DNA of 64,000 nucleotides from Microbacterium sp. Se63.02b (GCF_014171575.1 NZ_CP050453.1:2542001-2606000), one strand, 5' to 3'; numbered from the stretch's first letter, positions 17,580 to 26,608 are shown. The notes: generated by a model not told the origin, from the letters alone. Made by a program: numbers and translations.

Positions 17580-18656
17580 ATGCCCGACTCCACCCCGACG
17601 CCCGCCGCACGCCTGACCGAACTACCCAAGCCGGTGTTCGCCGATGAACGGGCGACGCTCTATCTCGGTGACGCGGTCGAGCTCCTCGCGCTCCTGCCCG
17701 AAGGGAGCATCGACGCCCTGGTCACGGACCCGCCCTACGGGTTGAGCTTCAACGGGCAGGCATGGGATGACGCATCCGGGTTCCGGGAATCCCTCCCGCA
17801 CATCGACACAAGTGCGATGAGTGCACCGGAGGTGTTCGAGACGTGGTGCACCGCGTGGGCTGCAGGAGCATTGCATGCGCTCAAGCCGGGTGCGTATATT
17901 GCAGCGTTCGGTGGTGCACGCACCTGGCACCGGATGGTGCGCGGGATCGAGAATGCAGGGTTCGAGATCCGCGACCAGATTGCATGGCTACACACCACCG
18001 GAATGCCCAAGAGCATGGACCTCTCGCACGCCATCGACAAGCACCACGGCACGCAACGCACCGACCGGGTCGTGCAGACCACTGATCATGACGGGGTGCT
18101 CGGCGCGACCCGCACGGTCCTGTCCAAAGGCACTCCGGTGACCGAGGACGCGCAGCGGTGGGAGGGGTGGGGTACGGCGTTGCGGCCGGCATTCGAGCCG
18201 ATCATCATCGCCCGCAAACCACCCGAAGGAAACCTCGTCCGCAACGTCCTCAAGCATGGCGTCGGCGGGATCAACATCGACGACGGCAGGTTCGCTGACG
18301 GCCGGTGGCCGACGAACGTCGCTTTCGACCCCGGGCAGGCGGATGCGTTGGATGTGTTGACGGGGACGTGGCAGGGCGAATCACTGTCGCGGAAGTTCCC
18401 GATCTTCCGCCTCGACAACAAGCCCAACGCCAATGAACGCCCTCGCGCATTCGGAGTCTCGCACGCGACGGTGAAACCGCTAGCCCTGATGCGCTGGCTG
18501 ATCACGCTCGTCACGCCGAGCGGAGGTGTCGTGCTAGAGCCGTTTGCAGGTTCGGGTACGACGATTGAAGCTGCTGTGCAAGCCGGGCACCGGGTGGTCG
18601 GAGCGGAGAAGGACGCATCGTATGTACCGTTGATCAGTTCGCGGATGCAGTGGTGA
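17580..18656 (+). CDS. DNA adenine/cytosine-N4 methyltransferase (orphan)
   Basis: A 358-residue methylase. The catalytic motif IV is DPPYGLSF (about residue 49), the SAM-binding motif LEPFAGSGTTIEAA is near the C-terminus, and the order IV then I marks the beta class. AGGGAG lies 8 bases before the ATG at 17580; the frame is open further upstream but without a start signal. No restriction enzyme gene is adjacent, so it is an orphan methylase, probably protecting the element from host restriction or marking its own DNA. The recognition sequence is unknown. Confidence 0.9.
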   Translation: MPDSTPTPAARLTELPKPVFADERATLYLGDAVELLALLPEGSIDALVTDPPYGLSFNGQAWDDASGFRESLPHIDTSAMSAPEVFETWCTAWAAGALHALKPGAYIAAFGGARTWHRMVRGIENAGFEIRDQIAWLHTTGMPKSMDLSHAIDKHHGTQRTDRVVQTTDHDGVLGATRTVLSKGTPVTEDAQRWEGWGTALRPAFEPIIIARKPPEGNLVRNVLKHGVGGINIDDGRFADGRWPTNVAFDPGQADALDVLTGTWQGESLSRKFPIFRLDNKPNANERPRAFGVSHATVKPLALMRWLITLVTPSGGVVLEPFAGSGTTIEAAVQAGHRVVGAEKDASYVPLISSRMQW

Positions 18657-18781
18657 GCGCATCGGACGAATCCCGCAGCGGGGCGCCTGACGCGGGAGCA
18701 TCACGCTGAGCCAGACGTTCGTCACCTCGCAAGCGGCGTCGATCATATGCACTTGGTGCACCCAACCATGGTCGCTGCGTG

Positions 18782-19717
18782 TCAATTCTTGAGCCACTCC
18801 GCCGTCCACATATCAGTGGCAACCTCTTGGGCGGTGTAGCTCTCAAGATAGGCCCGCAGTGCAGTGAGTCCGGGGTGCGGGTTGGTGTTAAGCCAGATCA
18901 GGGAGTGCGGATACACCGGTGTGGGGTTACGAATCCGGATACGCCGTAGGTCATGCTGCGTTGGCCAGAGGTACCGGTCATGGTCGCCTACCAGCGTCGC
19001 AAGGTTCGAAGAAGTGGATAGCTGATCCATGAGTGCTTCGTCTCCGAAGTGCGGACCTAAAGCATCGATTGACAGGCCAAATGCCCTCGCGAGTTGCGCG
19101 TAGAAGACGGCCCACTCACTGCCGTCAGTGATTCCTGGAACCCAGATGCGATGCCCGCCAAGCTGGCTGAGTTCGACCTCTTTGAAATTTGCGAGTGGAT
19201 GGGCCGGGCCGACAAGTAGCTCGAGTGCCGAGTTGAGCGTAGGGCCGACTTCAACACCGATCGGCAGTCGCTTGCTCATATCGCAGGCGCGGAATGTTGC
19301 GTCTATCAGGCCATCGCGGACAGCTGCTACGGCACCTTCCGCGGTGTGCGAACCGAGGGTGACGACGTCAAGCGGGATCTCTTTGTTGCTTCGATAGAAG
19401 TCCTGAAGAACTACTGCCGGAGCGATACGTCGATGGACGACATCAACCCGGAGCGCTCGCGTCCCCGGCTGCACCGATTCGACCGCCCGAACTGCGATGC
19501 GGAGCAGTTCTCGGGCATGAGGCAAGAAGGCTTGTCCGTCGACCGTGAGTTCTGACCCGCGAGCCGCACGGTTGAACAACGAAACACCCAGCTCGCGCTC
19601 CAGTGCAGCTATGCGCTTCGAGACCGCTTGCTGGGTCACGTGGAGGTCCACCGCTGCCTCCTGGAACTGTCCCGCGTCGGCAGCTGCTACGAAGGTTCGC
19701 ACTACTTCAACATCCAC
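18782..19717 (-). CDS. LysR-family transcriptional regulator
   Basis: About 311 residues. The winged helix-turn-helix is at the N-terminus (FQEAAVDLHVTQQAVSKRI, then ELGVSLFNRAARGSELT) and a periplasmic-binding-like effector domain follows. The GTG start giving (M)DVEVVRTFVAAAD is preferred to a TTG two codons upstream because it matches the family N-terminus. It is divergent from the dnaE gene over a 125-base gap, which is the normal position for a LysR protein controlling its neighbour. The effector is unknown. Confidence 0.87.
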   Translation of the reverse strand: MDVEVVRTFVAAADAGQFQEAAVDLHVTQQAVSKRIAALERELGVSLFNRAARGSELTVDGQAFLPHARELLRIAVRAVESVQPGTRALRVDVVHRRIAPAVVLQDFYRSNKEIPLDVVTLGSHTAEGAVAAVRDGLIDATFRACDMSKRLPIGVEVGPTLNSALELLVGPAHPLANFKEVELSQLGGHRIWVPGITDGSEWAVFYAQLARAFGLSIDALGPHFGDEALMDQLSTSSNLATLVGDHDRYLWPTQHDLRRIRIRNPTPVYPHSLIWLNTNPHPGLTALRAYLESYTAQEVATDMWTAEWLKN

Positions 19718-19809
19718 CCCCAAAGCATATCAACACAACTATTGGCTGTGGCTCGCCGCCTCCAGCGTTGTTTGCTGAACTCCATTCTTACTTGGTTCCA
19801 TCGACATGA

Positions 19810-19824
19810 ACAACAAACTGTTGT
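19810..19824. promoter_or_regulatory. Dyad in the lysR-dnaE intergenic region
   Basis: ACAACA-AAC-TGTTGT is a perfect 6+6 base dyad 18 bases before the dnaE ATG. It is a candidate operator for the LysR protein or another regulator; it does not match the usual actinobacterial LexA box. Confidence 0.35.
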
Positions 19825-19842
19825 GGACAGGAGCCAGACCCG

Positions 19843-22800
19843 ATGGCATCACAGGACTCATTCGTCCATTTGCACGTGCATAGCGAGTATTCGATGCTCG
19901 ACGGCGCAGCGCGGGTGAGTCCATTGATCTCCTCCGCCGCGGAGCAGGGCATGCCTGCGATCGCGATGACCGATCACGGCAACGTGTTCGGTGCGTTCGA
20001 TTTCTGGCGTGCAGCGACGGCCGCCGGGGTGAAACCGATCATCGGCACTGAGGCTTACATCACGCCGGGGACCGCGAGGCAGGATCGAACGCGAGTTCGG
20101 TGGGGTGACGGCACCGATTCGAGGGACGATGTATCCGGCAGCGGTGCATACACGCACATGACGCTCCTCGCGGAGACGACGCCCGGGATGCGCAATCTGT
20201 TCCGACTCTCGTCACGGGCGTCGATCGAGGGTTACTACTTCAAACCACGCATGGATCGTGAGCTCCTCAGCGAGCACGGCGCGGGGCTGATCGCGACGAC
20301 GGGGTGTCCGAGCGGTGAGGTTCAGACTCGGCTGAGGCTTGGCCAGTACGAGGAAGCACGCCAGGCTGCGTCGGACTTCCGTGACATCTTCGGTGCGGAG
20401 AACTACTTCTGCGAGATTATGGATCACGGCCTCGGTATCGAACGGCGGATCATGACCGACCTGCTGCGGCTGGCCGATGAGCTGTCGCTCCCGCTGGTCG
20501 CGACCAACGACCTTCACTACGTCCATGCCGATGATGCCAAGAGCCACGCCGCCTTGCTGTGTGTCCAGTCCGGAAGCACGGTGGATGATCCAAAGCGGTT
20601 CAAGTTCGATGCTGACGAGTTCTACCTGAAGTCGCCGGCGCAGATGCGCGACCTGTTCAAGGACTTCCCCAGCGCATGCGACAACACTCTGCTGATTGCG
20701 GAGCGCTGCAACGTCGAGTTCGACACCTCGGCAAACTACATGCCCCGCTTTCCCGTCCCTGTCGGCGAGACCGAGGAGACCTGGCTGGTCAAGGAGATCC
20801 AGCGCGGCCTCGCGGAACGCTATCCCGACGGGGCAAGCGCGCAGGTGCGAGAGCGCGCCGAGTACGAGACCGGGATCATCCTCCAGATGGGGTTCGCCGG
20901 GTACTTCCTCGTCGTCGCGGACTTCATCGGCTGGGCGAAGGACCACGGCATCCGAGTCGGCCCCGGTCGAGGCTCCGGCGCCGGCTCAATGGTCGCCTAC
21001 GCACTGCAGATCACCGGGCTCGACCCGCTGGTGCACGACCTGATCTTCGAACGCTTCCTCAACCCCGACCGTGTATCGATGCCCGACTTCGATGTCGACT
21101 TTGACGACCGGCGTCGCGGTGAGGTGATTCGCTATGTCACTGAGAAGTACGGCGACGATCGGGTTGCGCAGATCGTCACCTACGGAACCATCAAGTCCAA
21201 GCAGGCCCTCAAAGACAGCTCCCGCGTGCTCGGCTACCCGTTCAGCACCGGTGACAAGCTCACCAAAGCGATGCCGCCGACCGTGTCGGGCAAGGACATC
21301 TCGCTAGCGGGGATCTTCAACTCCGAAGATCCCCGCTATGCCGAAGCCGCCGAGATCCGCACCCTGATCGAATCTGAGGTCGACGCGAAAGCGGTCTACG
21401 AGACCGCGGTCGGGCTGGAAGGCCTGAAACGGCAATGGGGCGTCCATGCGGCCGGAGTCATCATGTCCAGCACCCCGCTGACCGACGTCATCCCGCTCAT
21501 GAAACGAGAGCAAGACGGGCAGATCGTCACGCAGTTCGACTACCCGGCTTGTGAGTCACTCGGGCTGATCAAGATGGACTTCCTCGGGCTACGCAACCTC
21601 ACCATCCTCAGCGACGCGGTCGAGAACATCCGAACCAACCGTGCCGAACAAATTTCCCTGGAAGACCTACCCCTCGACGACCCTGCCGTGTTCGAGCTGA
21701 TGCGCCGAGGTGACACCCTCGGCGTCATTCAATTCGACGGCGACGCAATGCGTTCACTCCTCCGCCTCGCCCAGCCCGACCACTTCGAAGACATCACCGC
21801 CGTCGGCGCGCTCTACCGACCGGGGCCGATGGGCGCAAACTCGCACATCAACTACGCACTCCGCAAGACAGGGCAGCAGGAGATCACCCCCATCCATCCC
21901 GAGCTCGCGGAACCGCTCGCCGATGTCCTTGGCAAGACCTACGGGCTGATCGTCTACCAAGAGCAAGTCATGACGATCGCGCAGGTACTTGCCGGTTTCA
22001 CGCTCGGACAAGCCGACCTGCTCCGCCGCGCGATGGGCAAAAAGAAAAAGTCAGAACTCGACAAGCAGTTCGAGGCATTCTCCTCCGGGATGAAAGCCAA
22101 CGGGTACAGTTTGGAGGCAGTGCGAACGCTCTGGGACATCTTGCTCCCGTTCTCCGACTATGCCTTCAACAAGGCTCACTCCGCCGCCTACGGACTCCTG
22201 AGCTACTGGACCGCGTACCTCAAAGCCCATTACCCGGCCGAGTACATGGCCGCCCTGCTCACCAGCGTCGGGGAATCCAAAGACAAGATGGCGCTCTACC
22301 TCAACGAGACCCGGCGGATGGGTATCAAGGTTCTCCCACCAGACGTGAACGAGTCCGGTCGCTACTTCGCTGCCATCGGCGAAGATATCCGGTTCGGACT
22401 CGAAGCAATCCGCAACGTAGGAGGCAACGTCGTCGCCCAGATCATCAACACTCGTGAAGCCAAAGGACGATACGCCGGCTTCCATGATTTCCTCCGCAAA
22501 GCACCCATCGATGTCGCCAACAAACGCACCGTCGAATCGCTGATCAAAGCAGGGGCGTTCGACTCGTTCGAGCATCCTCGGCGTGGACTGCTGAGCATCC
22601 ACAAAGAAGCCGTCGATGCCGTCGCCGGAATCAAACGACAAGAAGCTCACGGACAGTTCGATCTCTTCGCCGCCCTCGGCGACGACGCGGAAGACTCCTT
22701 CGACACTGAGATTCCTGATCTCCCCGAGTGGAACAGGCGCGACAAACTCGCGTTCGAACGAGAAATGCTCGGACTCTACGTGTCTGACCATCCACTTCGT

Positions 22801-23370
22801 GGACTTGAACAGGTGCTCTCCAAACGCGCAAACACTCAGATCGCTGCGCTCCTGGGGGAAGGTTCCCCGAAGGACGGCAAGTCGGTGACCGTTGCCGGTC
22901 TTCTGACCAACGTTCAACATCGCGTCGCCAAAGCGTCCGGCAACCCTTACGCCCTCGTCCGAATCGAGGACCTCGGCGGAGAGGTCAGCACTATGTTCAC
23001 CGGAAAGACCTATCAGGCCTACTCATCAGCACTTCAGGCTGACTCCGTCGTGCTCGTCAGCGGGCGAGTAAGTCTCCGCGACGACGGGGTGACAATCCAC
23101 GCCGACGGCCTTGAAGAAATCGAGTCGGCCGACCACATGCAAAATCGCCCCTTTGTAATCGTCATGCCAGAGCGAGCCGCAACGGAGACTCGCATCACAG
23201 AACTCCGCGAGATCCTCATCCGACACCCCGGCCAGACTGAGTCACGCCTCAAGCTAGTCAAGACCGACACCGCGTCCCTCTTCTCCTTGACGCCCTACCC
23301 TGTCACCGTTACCGCCGACCTATACGCCGAAGTCAAGTCGCTCCTCGGAGCAAAGAGCATCGAGATGTAG
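19843..23370 (+). CDS. dnaE: DNA polymerase III alpha subunit (DnaE), element-borne copy
   Basis: A full-length 1175-residue DnaE. The N-terminal PHP domain begins HLHVHSEYSMLDG (residue 9) with MTDHGNVFG after it. The polymerase active site includes PDFDVDFDD (about residue 415). The finger, thumb and HhH regions follow, and a C-terminal OB fold starts near residue 1000 (GKSVTVAGLLTNVQHRV). This is the length of chromosomal actinobacterial DnaE1, not of the error-prone DnaE2/ImuC. CAGGAG lies 9 bases before the ATG. No reading-frame damage is seen. Because the gene lies inside the ICE, between LysR and AraC regulators, it is probably an extra copy. Known precedent: a DnaE paralogue serves as resistance factor in nargenicin-producing Nocardia. 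That role here is a hypothesis. Confidence 0.92.
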   Translation: MASQDSFVHLHVHSEYSMLDGAARVSPLISSAAEQGMPAIAMTDHGNVFGAFDFWRAATAAGVKPIIGTEAYITPGTARQDRTRVRWGDGTDSRDDVSGSGAYTHMTLLAETTPGMRNLFRLSSRASIEGYYFKPRMDRELLSEHGAGLIATTGCPSGEVQTRLRLGQYEEARQAASDFRDIFGAENYFCEIMDHGLGIERRIMTDLLRLADELSLPLVATNDLHYVHADDAKSHAALLCVQSGSTVDDPKRFKFDADEFYLKSPAQMRDLFKDFPSACDNTLLIAERCNVEFDTSANYMPRFPVPVGETEETWLVKEIQRGLAERYPDGASAQVRERAEYETGIILQMGFAGYFLVVADFIGWAKDHGIRVGPGRGSGAGSMVAYALQITGLDPLVHDLIFERFLNPDRVSMPDFDVDFDDRRRGEVIRYVTEKYGDDRVAQIVTYGTIKSKQALKDSSRVLGYPFSTGDKLTKAMPPTVSGKDISLAGIFNSEDPRYAEAAEIRTLIESEVDAKAVYETAVGLEGLKRQWGVHAAGVIMSSTPLTDVIPLMKREQDGQIVTQFDYPACESLGLIKMDFLGLRNLTILSDAVENIRTNRAEQISLEDLPLDDPAVFELMRRGDTLGVIQFDGDAMRSLLRLAQPDHFEDITAVGALYRPGPMGANSHINYALRKTGQQEITPIHPELAEPLADVLGKTYGLIVYQEQVMTIAQVLAGFTLGQADLLRRAMGKKKKSELDKQFEAFSSGMKANGYSLEAVRTLWDILLPFSDYAFNKAHSAAYGLLSYWTAYLKAHYPAEYMAALLTSVGESKDKMALYLNETRRMGIKVLPPDVNESGRYFAAIGEDIRFGLEAIRNVGGNVVAQIINTREAKGRYAGFHDFLRKAPIDVANKRTVESLIKAGAFDSFEHPRRGLLSIHKEAVDAVAGIKRQEAHGQFDLFAALGDDAEDSFDTEIPDLPEWNRRDKLAFEREMLGLYVSDHPLRGLEQVLSKRANTQIAALLGEGSPKDGKSVTVAGLLTNVQHRVAKASGNPYALVRIEDLGGEVSTMFTGKTYQAYSSALQADSVVLVSGRVSLRDDGVTIHADGLEEIESADHMQNRPFVIVMPERAATETRITELREILIRHPGQTESRLKLVKTDTASLFSLTPYPVTVTADLYAEVKSLLGAKSIEM

Positions 23371-23380
23371 TCGAGGCATC

Positions 23381-24238
23381 GTGAGGGAGCCGTTCACCAA
23401 AGTCCTGCTGCCGGACGCTCCAATTACTCGACCTGATCTTTTCCCGGTGGCGGTTCGCCGTGCCACACATTCCGGTCCCACGGGCCGCGTCCTTTTCGCT
23501 GCGACGAAAGTAATGATGGTCAACGCGGGTGCGACCACGCTCAGGCACCAGTCCGGCGAGCTCAAGGCCGTCGAAGGCGACGTCATCTTGCTGCGACCTG
23601 GTCACTGGTATTCGGGAGACCCCTCCGGGACGGTGGTGACGACGACGGCCTACATCGACACGACCTTCCTTCACGAGCAGGCACGGTGGATACCCAAGTC
23701 CGCCGCGCCCGCTCTTCTTGGTTCTCTGAACAAATGCGGGTCGGATCCTGTCACGTTCCGCCTCTCACCCAGGACGCTTCCGCAACTAGAGTCCGCATTC
23801 CGAGTGCTGCTCGATATTCAGCAGCACGAGGTTTCGCCGCTCCGAAGCCTCAGTCTTGTTACCGGGCTTCTCGACGTACTTACCCAGTCGGATGCTGCGA
23901 TCGGGGTCGGCGACGAAGCGGTACGGCGAGCAGTGGCGATCCTCATCGAACGGTTCGACCAGCCGTGGACTCTTGACGCTCTCGCCGTTTCGGCGGCGAT
24001 GTCTCGATCACAGATCTCACGACTGTTTCGCAAGCACCTCCAGATAAGCCCTGCGGAGTTCCTGCGCCACGAGCGAGCGCGTCGCATGGCCGATCTTCTG
24101 CTTTCCAGTGGCCTTAGTGTCGAGGAAGCCGCTCGCCAGGTCGGATGGTTGGACGCCAGTCATGCCTCGCGTGCGTTCCGCCGCGTGTACGGGCTCTCTC
24201 CGCAGCAGTACCGACGAGCACACGAGCAATCTTCCTAG
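23381..24238 (+). CDS. AraC-family transcriptional regulator
   Basis: A 285-residue regulator with an N-terminal cupin-like sensor half and a C-terminal AraC domain made of two helix-turn-helices (LDALAVSAAMSRSQISRLF and VEEAARQVGWLDASHASRAF, ending YGLSPQQYRR). The GTG start is 10 bases after the dnaE stop, so it is probably cotranscribed with dnaE. It is followed by a strong hairpin. The inducer is unknown. Confidence 0.85.
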   Translation: MREPFTKVLLPDAPITRPDLFPVAVRRATHSGPTGRVLFAATKVMMVNAGATTLRHQSGELKAVEGDVILLRPGHWYSGDPSGTVVTTTAYIDTTFLHEQARWIPKSAAPALLGSLNKCGSDPVTFRLSPRTLPQLESAFRVLLDIQQHEVSPLRSLSLVTGLLDVLTQSDAAIGVGDEAVRRAVAILIERFDQPWTLDALAVSAAMSRSQISRLFRKHLQISPAEFLRHERARRMADLLLSSGLSVEEAARQVGWLDASHASRAFRRVYGLSPQQYRRAHEQSS

Positions 24239-24257
24239 GCCGTCTGAGCGCCCACTA

Positions 24258-24288
24258 TCGGGGGCCCACCTGACAGGTACGCCCCCGA
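24258..24288 (+). promoter_or_regulatory. Hairpin carrying the ICE motif, after araC
   Basis: TCGGGGGC (24258-24265) pairs with GCCCCCGA (24281-24288), and inside it ACCTG-A-CAGGT forms a second perfect helix. The tip contains the CACCT...AGGTA version of the motif. It starts about 20 bases after the araC stop and 69 bases before the next gene. It could be a terminator, an operator or a leader RNA structure. Confidence 0.55.
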
Positions 24289-24326
24289 CGCGACCGCGCG
24301 CGGGGAACCTTGAGGGAAGGAATCTC

Positions 24327-24827
24327 ATGAGCAGCATTGACCCTGACGAGGCAGCAGTATCGACGCCTGCTGGCACCACAGCACGCAGAGGTGCGACGAG
24401 CCTGCCGGGTGCGCTGTTTCTGGGGGTGATTGTGTGGGCTGATGACCCGGAGATTGATCCGACGGTGGTCGCGGACCGCAATCCGGTCGCCGTGGCGCGG
24501 GCGGTTGCAGTCACAATTCACGAGATGCTCGAAGACTCCGAAGCGTATGCCGGGGCGACGGAGTTCCTTCAGTCAAATCCTCCGCCGCAGGATTGGGTAC
24601 TGCCCGAAAACGTAGATGCATGGTTGGAGGCGCTGCGGCAAGCGACGCCGCACCCGGCGTACTCGTTCCACCGAGTGCCTATGACCGGTGGTGCGGACGG
24701 GACGAACCACACGGCCGTGAACCGGTACTTGCAGCATGCTCTGCAGGAACGCGAAGCCGCTCTCACCGCTGACCCGTCACCGAGCACTTACGTCGGCCGG
24801 TCGACTGGAGGATATCTCGCCCGCTGA
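24327..24827 (+). CDS. Hypothetical ICE protein
   Basis: A 166-residue protein of unknown family. No signal peptide or membrane segment is evident apart from a mildly hydrophobic SLPGALFLGVIVWADD stretch. The C-terminus NRYLQHALQEREAAL resembles the RxxQxALxEREAxL tails of several other proteins in this element (for example the SSB-like and 25008 proteins), suggesting a shared domain or tail. GGAAGG precedes the ATG by 6 bases. Confidence 0.6.
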   Translation: MSSIDPDEAAVSTPAGTTARRGATSLPGALFLGVIVWADDPEIDPTVVADRNPVAVARAVAVTIHEMLEDSEAYAGATEFLQSNPPPQDWVLPENVDAWLEALRQATPHPAYSFHRVPMTGGADGTNHTAVNRYLQHALQEREAALTADPSPSTYVGRSTGGYLAR

Positions 24828-24842
24828 CCCGATCGCGGGAGT

Positions 24843-24881
24843 TTGACGTTTCCACGCGTCTTCTTGATGTTTCGACGCGTC
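24843..24881 (+). repeat. Two 18-base direct repeats with 21-base period
   Basis: TTGACGTTTCCACGCGTC (24843-24860) and TTGATGTTTCGACGCGTC (24864-24881) differ at two positions and begin 21 bases apart, that is two helical turns. They lie between two ICE genes. A similar pair with the same period occurs at 26406-26443. Confidence 0.6.
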
Positions 24882-24918
24882 ATCTCCCGGACGCCTCGAC
24901 CTTGACGTGCTCCTGTGC

Positions 24919-24938
24919 GTACCTCTGGAACAGCACCA
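24919..24938 (+). promoter_or_regulatory. ICE motif, divergent copy
   Basis: GTACCTCTGGAACAGCACC begins 89 bases before the start at 25008. GTGCT (24908-24912) and AGCAC (24932-24936) could pair around it. It is one of the weaker matches to the motif. Confidence 0.35.
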
Positions 24939-25007
24939 CCCGTGCCAGCTGAGCGTTCGCGCGCGGTGCGTGTTCTGTCGATCTGTCTGTGAATGGAGGC
25001 CTTCATC

Positions 25008-26363
25008 ATGTCCGACACCACGATCCCACCGTTGGGGTATTCGCCTGAGCCGCCCCGCCCGCACCGGGTGGTGGTTGAGTTCGAGGTCCTCGCCCGCACC
25101 CAGGCCGAGGCTCAACACATGGTCGATGAGGTGCTGATCGAAGACCTCGCAGGCCCTCCCGGTCAGCCCCGCACAGACGGCGACCGGGTGTTCGGTGAGG
25201 ACTTCGGCGACGATGTCCCGCACATCCGTTCCTGGATACCCGCACCCGTGGCCTCGCCCGCCGCGCGGGTGCTGCCGCCGGTGGGGTGGGAGGCGTTCGA
25301 GGAGTCGGGGATCCCGGAGATTGTGGCGGAGATGTTCCCACCCGAACCGAGCACCGGTGACTTCCGCCTCCCAGACGGCACGCCCGACCGGGAGGGGTTT
25401 GAGGACGCGCACGAGCGGTGGCGCGACGAGTGTCTTTCGCTCGCTGTACAGGCCTCCCGCCTCCCGGACACGTTGGAACGGTTGGAGCGGGCCGAACGGG
25501 TCCGTGACGGCCTGGCCGATCTTCTGGAGCGGGAGCATCTTCCCGTGGAGCCGGTGAAGGAGGACTATCTCGTCACGGTTTCCCCGTCGTTCGAGGGCGA
25601 GTTTGAGGATCTGCGGTTCAGATCCGACCACGCCCAGTGGCGGTCCGAGTTCACCGCAACCGCGCTCCGACGCGAACACGCATTGGAGGGACTGCTCGCT
25701 GAGGGCGGGCCGCGGACGATGTTCCTTCCGGAGCGGTTTCACCGTGAGTGGGTGCCGTCGGATCTGATCGCCCTGCAGACCCTCCGCGTCCTCGTGGAAC
25801 GGGAGAAGGCCGGGGAAGGCAGGCCGTTGTTGGACCGGCGGGAACGGGAAGAACTGGAGGCGATGTTATTCGCCGCCGACCCCGACGTCAGCGTTCCTGA
25901 TCCGGATGATCCGGTCGGTGTGCCGATCTATGAGGGGCTGGCGTCGGAGGCGCATGCGTGGATCGTCCCCGGCGTCTACGACGCGACCGGGATCGACGGA
26001 GAAGGCCAGTTCCGACTCGTCGTGGGCCGCGTATCCGTCGGCGATGGGGCGACGGCATCGTCGGCGTTCCCACCCGTTGAGCATGACAGTGCCGTGGTGA
26101 ACGAGATCGCCCGCATCCTCGAGCAGGACACCGAACAGCTCAACCCGGCCGTGGTCCTTGATCGGATCAACGCCGCAGTCCTCGCTACCGGTCGCACTGG
26201 CACCGCTCCCGGGGACATTCGCCCTCCCGAGCAGGCGCTGACCAGGCTGGAACGCGGGGCACTGCTGAGCGAGTTACTCGCGGAACGAGAGCAGCACCTG
26301 AGCACCGATCCTGACGGCCCCGAGCCGCCCTCCCCGGATCGTGATTCTGGCCGAAGCCTGTAG
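25008..26363 (+). CDS. Hypothetical ICE protein, acidic and Glu/Arg-rich
   Basis: A 451-residue protein I do not recognise. It is hydrophilic and rich in Glu, Arg and Asp, with predicted helical stretches such as DTLERLERAERVRDGLADLLER. No catalytic motif or membrane segment was found. The tail LERGALLSELLAEREQHL resembles tails of other proteins in the element. The ATG at 25008 has GGAGG 8 bases upstream; an ATG five codons earlier overlaps that site and is less likely. Preceded by direct repeats and a motif copy. Confidence 0.62.
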   Translation: MSDTTIPPLGYSPEPPRPHRVVVEFEVLARTQAEAQHMVDEVLIEDLAGPPGQPRTDGDRVFGEDFGDDVPHIRSWIPAPVASPAARVLPPVGWEAFEESGIPEIVAEMFPPEPSTGDFRLPDGTPDREGFEDAHERWRDECLSLAVQASRLPDTLERLERAERVRDGLADLLEREHLPVEPVKEDYLVTVSPSFEGEFEDLRFRSDHAQWRSEFTATALRREHALEGLLAEGGPRTMFLPERFHREWVPSDLIALQTLRVLVEREKAGEGRPLLDRREREELEAMLFAADPDVSVPDPDDPVGVPIYEGLASEAHAWIVPGVYDATGIDGEGQFRLVVGRVSVGDGATASSAFPPVEHDSAVVNEIARILEQDTEQLNPAVVLDRINAAVLATGRTGTAPGDIRPPEQALTRLERGALLSELLAEREQHLSTDPDGPEPPSPDRDSGRSL

Positions 26364-26405
26364 CAGAGGGCCGCCGTTGGCCGGTGGAGGCGGGTGCCGG
26401 TGTGT

Positions 26406-26443
26406 TTGACGATTTGGCGCATGTTCTTGACGAAACGGCGCAT
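26406..26443 (+). repeat. Two 17-base direct repeats with 21-base period
   Basis: TTGACGATTTGGCGCAT (26406-26422) and TTGACGAAACGGCGCAT (26427-26443) differ only in the three central bases and begin 21 bases apart. They share TTGACG and the period with the repeats at 24843. They lie in the 245-base gap before the primase-polymerase gene. Confidence 0.6.
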
Positions 26444-26524
26444 CCTGCCCCGGAACGCTCGTGGCGACCATGCGAGTTCGGGTAGGGGTTGAGGTTCAGA
26501 AGGGATGCTCAGAGCGGAGATTCT

Positions 26525-26566
26525 GCGGGCAGCACGGCTGCTGCCCGCACCTTCCCAGTGACACCG
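26525..26566 (+). promoter_or_regulatory. Hairpin followed by ICE motif, before prim-pol gene
   Basis: GCGGGCAGCA and TGCTGCCCGC form a perfect 10-base stem with a CGGC loop (26525-26548). The motif copy GCACCTTCCCAGTGACACC begins at 26547, at the hairpin's right foot, 62 bases before the ATG. Confidence 0.5.
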
Positions 26567-26608
26567 CGCACGAGCCCCGGCCCGTGCCGTGTACTGAAGG
26601 AGGTGCGC

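Noticed and set aside
19806..19886. 26-codon frame overlapping the dnaE start
   Set aside because: An ATG is present, but there is no ribosome binding site and the peptide overlaps dnaE in another frame; there is no support as a gene.
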